Shown here piece by piece: positions 63,201 to 64,000 of a DNA stretch of 64,000 nucleotides. Origin of the DNA: Halopiger aswanensis (GTDB taxonomy: Archaea > Halobacteriota > Halobacteria > Halobacteriales > Natrialbaceae); the NCBI RefSeq assembly GCF_003610195.1, contig NZ_RAPO01000002.1, positions 1,054,001-1,118,000 of the forward strand, given 5' to 3'. The position numbers and the translations under genes were made by a program. The notes beneath the pieces are model-generated. The model searched no databases. It saw nothing but the letters and a program-made list of their open reading frames with translations, and was not told where the DNA came from. Every line of letters starts with the position of its first letter. Within the stretch, counting starts at the first letter, position 1.

Positions 63201-64000
63201 CCGTTCATCACCGCTACCGGTTCCAATTACGGCGATTTCGTCGGCGGGACGACCGTCGCGATCGAGGTCGACGGCGAACGCGAGACGGTCGACAACGTCC
63301 GGCTCCCGCCCGGCGCGACCGACGAGACGGTGCAACTGGGGTACGCGATCACGTCGATCGGCACCTACGACGTCGTCCTGCGCGATCCCGAGGACGGCAG
63401 CGTCCTCGAGTCCGGGACGGTCACCGTCGCCCCCGGCGACCTCGTCGCCGAGTTCGACGATCCGCAGGGGGACGACCGCGGCCCCGGCTCGTACACCTAC
63501 CCGACCAGCGACGACTTCCGCGACGGCGCGTTCGACCTGCGGTCGTTCGCCGTCTACGAGACCGAGGACGCCTACCGGTTCGTCTTCGAGGTCGAGGAAC
63601 TGTACGACACCTTCGGCGGGCAGTTCTCGCCCCACTACTTCGTCGTCTACCTCCGCGATCCGTCCAGCGACGGCGGCCGGACGACGGAACTGGGCGACCT
63701 CGAGGTCACCGCCGAATTCGAGGACGCCTGGCACTACCGCGTCGCCGCCAGCGGCTTCGGCTCGAGCGTCGTCGCCGCGGACGGCACCGGTCTCGGAGGG
63801 CCGGAAACGGTCGTCGACTTCGAGAGCGACACGGCCATCCTCTCGGTCCCGAAGAGCGCGCTGGACCTCGACGTCGCGGGCGCCGAAGTCCTGCCCGTCG
63901 TCGGCTCCGAGGATCGGGGAACCTTCCGCGACGTCGCCGTCGAGGCGGAACCGTACGTCTTCGGCGGCGCAAAGGAAGGCGCGGCCGACAACGCGCCGCG
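60273..64000 (+). CDS. Tat-exported GH97-like glucosidase, 3' end beyond window
   Basis: The frame is open from ATG 60273 to the window's end (over 1,240 codons), so the gene is partial. It begins with a twin-arginine signal (SSRRRFLGGAASLIAAAA). Residues 60-650 match glycoside hydrolase family 97: an N-terminal beta sandwich with EEWEPVWGAYDSV, then the barrel with YVGIWWTMIAG, VLVEGWNQGW and EIHEGIKPTGE, which supply acidic catalytic candidates. An inserted beta domain (about 690-790) looks like a carbohydrate-binding module. From about residue 1050 the product resembles the C-terminal glucodextranase-type sugar-binding domain. Alpha-glucosidase or alpha-galactosidase activity outside the cell is likely. 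Confidence 0.8.
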   Translation, partial: MSEEKLRHTSNGSSRRRFLGGAASLIAAAAYARTVPDDVAAQVTDGDDDPIQRVRSPDGSVAVTVDVSSGTPTYAVAVDGTTYLEPSPLGFDFRNQPSFGATEDGSNGPALTVTGTERRSATEEWEPVWGAYDSVSADYNALLVGLEETEGPGRTANLELRVFDDGLGFRVVFDESFASNADKAVLESENTAFNFADDYTAWWIRNEVTNPRFEQEYEETPLSEIPGGRRETRPTGTPMRTGAHTPLTVEAGDGDAYLSVHEADLEDYAAATLAPRSDEGDTEFTTELTPLPDGTKASLEVPNATPWRTVQIGRQPGDLIESQLIPLLSSDLEESALPTVDGEPDTDWIEPRKYVGIWWTMIAGSANWEYKSDDEIRAEGGDPASYVHGARTERMKRYMAFAAENGIDSVLVEGWNQGWDTYPGDGTGLQFGVDDSYPDFDVRDVTDFGRSLESEVEMTIHNETAGALPHYEDQILNDDIFQQYEDVGIHSIKNGYVSDSGLGIDGDGSEPTHNQHNQLAVNHHRLVIEAAAADRQLLEIHEGIKPTGEIRTYPNVANREVVKAQEYDGFGQLSADVAPDHHVTLPFTRNLAGPVSFQPGIFDLTFTDDRGGQIQTTRAKQLAMYPTYLSGLQMAADRIEAYVDETLAVGECLQAASGDIDGFVTVDEWRNAFGTNYVAVDPNRVPSGSSVSFTVEDADAGTYDLHLRYAAAPEDNAQRVIDAGAPQATLRVNDSTRTINPAFTDYWDQWEVFTTEIELEDGDNEIAIELHYDDSGEQFEGDVGGFNLNTIGVSEPGAPSPVPADYEGYTPANENFDAKPEFEFLEAVPAAGWDETRVVDAEIGDYTVLARRKGEEWYVGAMTDDGGRAVDVPLSFLAPGNSEGKGNGNGPRGPKYVAEIYSDGVGGGYEADPEPVRIDEAVVDPSTTLLASMARSGGTAVRIRPAKGAERKDLPTYERPEQDVQYSIDEQADLGDPFITATGSNYGDFVGGTTVAIEVDGERETVDNVRLPPGATDETVQLGYAITSIGTYDVVLRDPEDGSVLESGTVTVAPGDLVAEFDDPQGDDRGPGSYTYPTSDDFRDGAFDLRSFAVYETEDAYRFVFEVEELYDTFGGQFSPHYFVVYLRDPSSDGGRTTELGDLEVTAEFEDAWHYRVAASGFGSSVVAADGTGLGGPETVVDFESDTAILSVPKSALDLDVAGAEVLPVVGSEDRGTFRDVAVEAEPYVFGGAKEGAADNAP

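Noticed and set aside
60300-63734. A 1144-codon open frame on the minus strand
   Set aside because: It is the mirror of the GH97 gene. The plus-strand frame has a Tat signal, promoter and family motifs, while the minus frame is Arg/Val/Gly-rich without known motifs. Long antisense frames are common in GC-rich haloarchaeal genes.
1-64000. CRISPR array or insertion sequence
   Set aside because: No regularly spaced repeats of 25-40 nt with unique spacers, no Cas genes, and no transposase or terminal inverted repeats were seen.

Overview
The window is from an extremely halophilic archaeon, probably of the Natrialbales. The evidence is high-GC, acidic proteins in the right half, TATA boxes about 25-35 nt before many start codons (leaderless transcripts), Tat-type secretion, and archaeal genes such as RpoP, eL43 and Pcc1. 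The order is inferred from general character only, not from a database match.

Positions 1 to about 33,528 are an integrated mobile element of visibly lower GC. It ends at a tyrosine recombinase (32222-33343) beside a tRNA-Gly(UCC) gene (33529-33599). The left end lies outside the window, since I found no second copy of the tRNA 3' end. From left to right the element carries: gene debris and a DpdA/TGT-like deazapurine-transferase homologue; a DUF932-like gene without a canonical start; hypothetical genes; a type IV secretion-like operon (4352-11078: VirB2-, VirB6-, VirB3- and VirB4-like proteins, and a coupling ATPase split into two genes with a nuclease-like tail); and a long leftward operon (22759 to 11075). 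That operon encodes an ATPase-winged-helix protein, an unknown protein, a long Argonaute, Mre11, Rad50, NurA, a HAS-barrel protein and HerA. A divergent PLD-nuclease/AAA+ helicase fusion (22894-24936) faces it. Next come a Panacea-like/MazF toxin-antitoxin pair, an Mrr-type nuclease with membrane, propeller and TPR parts, small plasmid-type genes, a GmrSD-like type IV restriction protein and the integrase.

The most notable system is the Argonaute cluster. A guide-directed protein sits in one translationally coupled operon with a complete archaeal DNA-end-resection set (Mre11-Rad50-NurA-HerA), opposite a PLD-nuclease/helicase. This suggests that a guided or duplex-end recognition step feeds a processive DNA-degrading machine. 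The cargo is a mobile element that also carries conjugation-like genes, several restriction functions and a toxin-antitoxin pair.

Positions 33,600-64,000 are high-GC host chromosome: a Tat-exported beta-propeller protein, a Trm9-like methyltransferase, type IV pilus genes pilB and pilC, an ABC ATPase with an iron-type operator, small conserved haloarchaeal proteins, purA, a Trm112-like protein, a DR2241-CbiX cobalamin pair, a histidine kinase, a serine hydrolase, a cluster of pcc1/rpoP/eL43, a polysaccharide flippase and a large Tat-exported GH97-type glucosidase that runs off the right edge.
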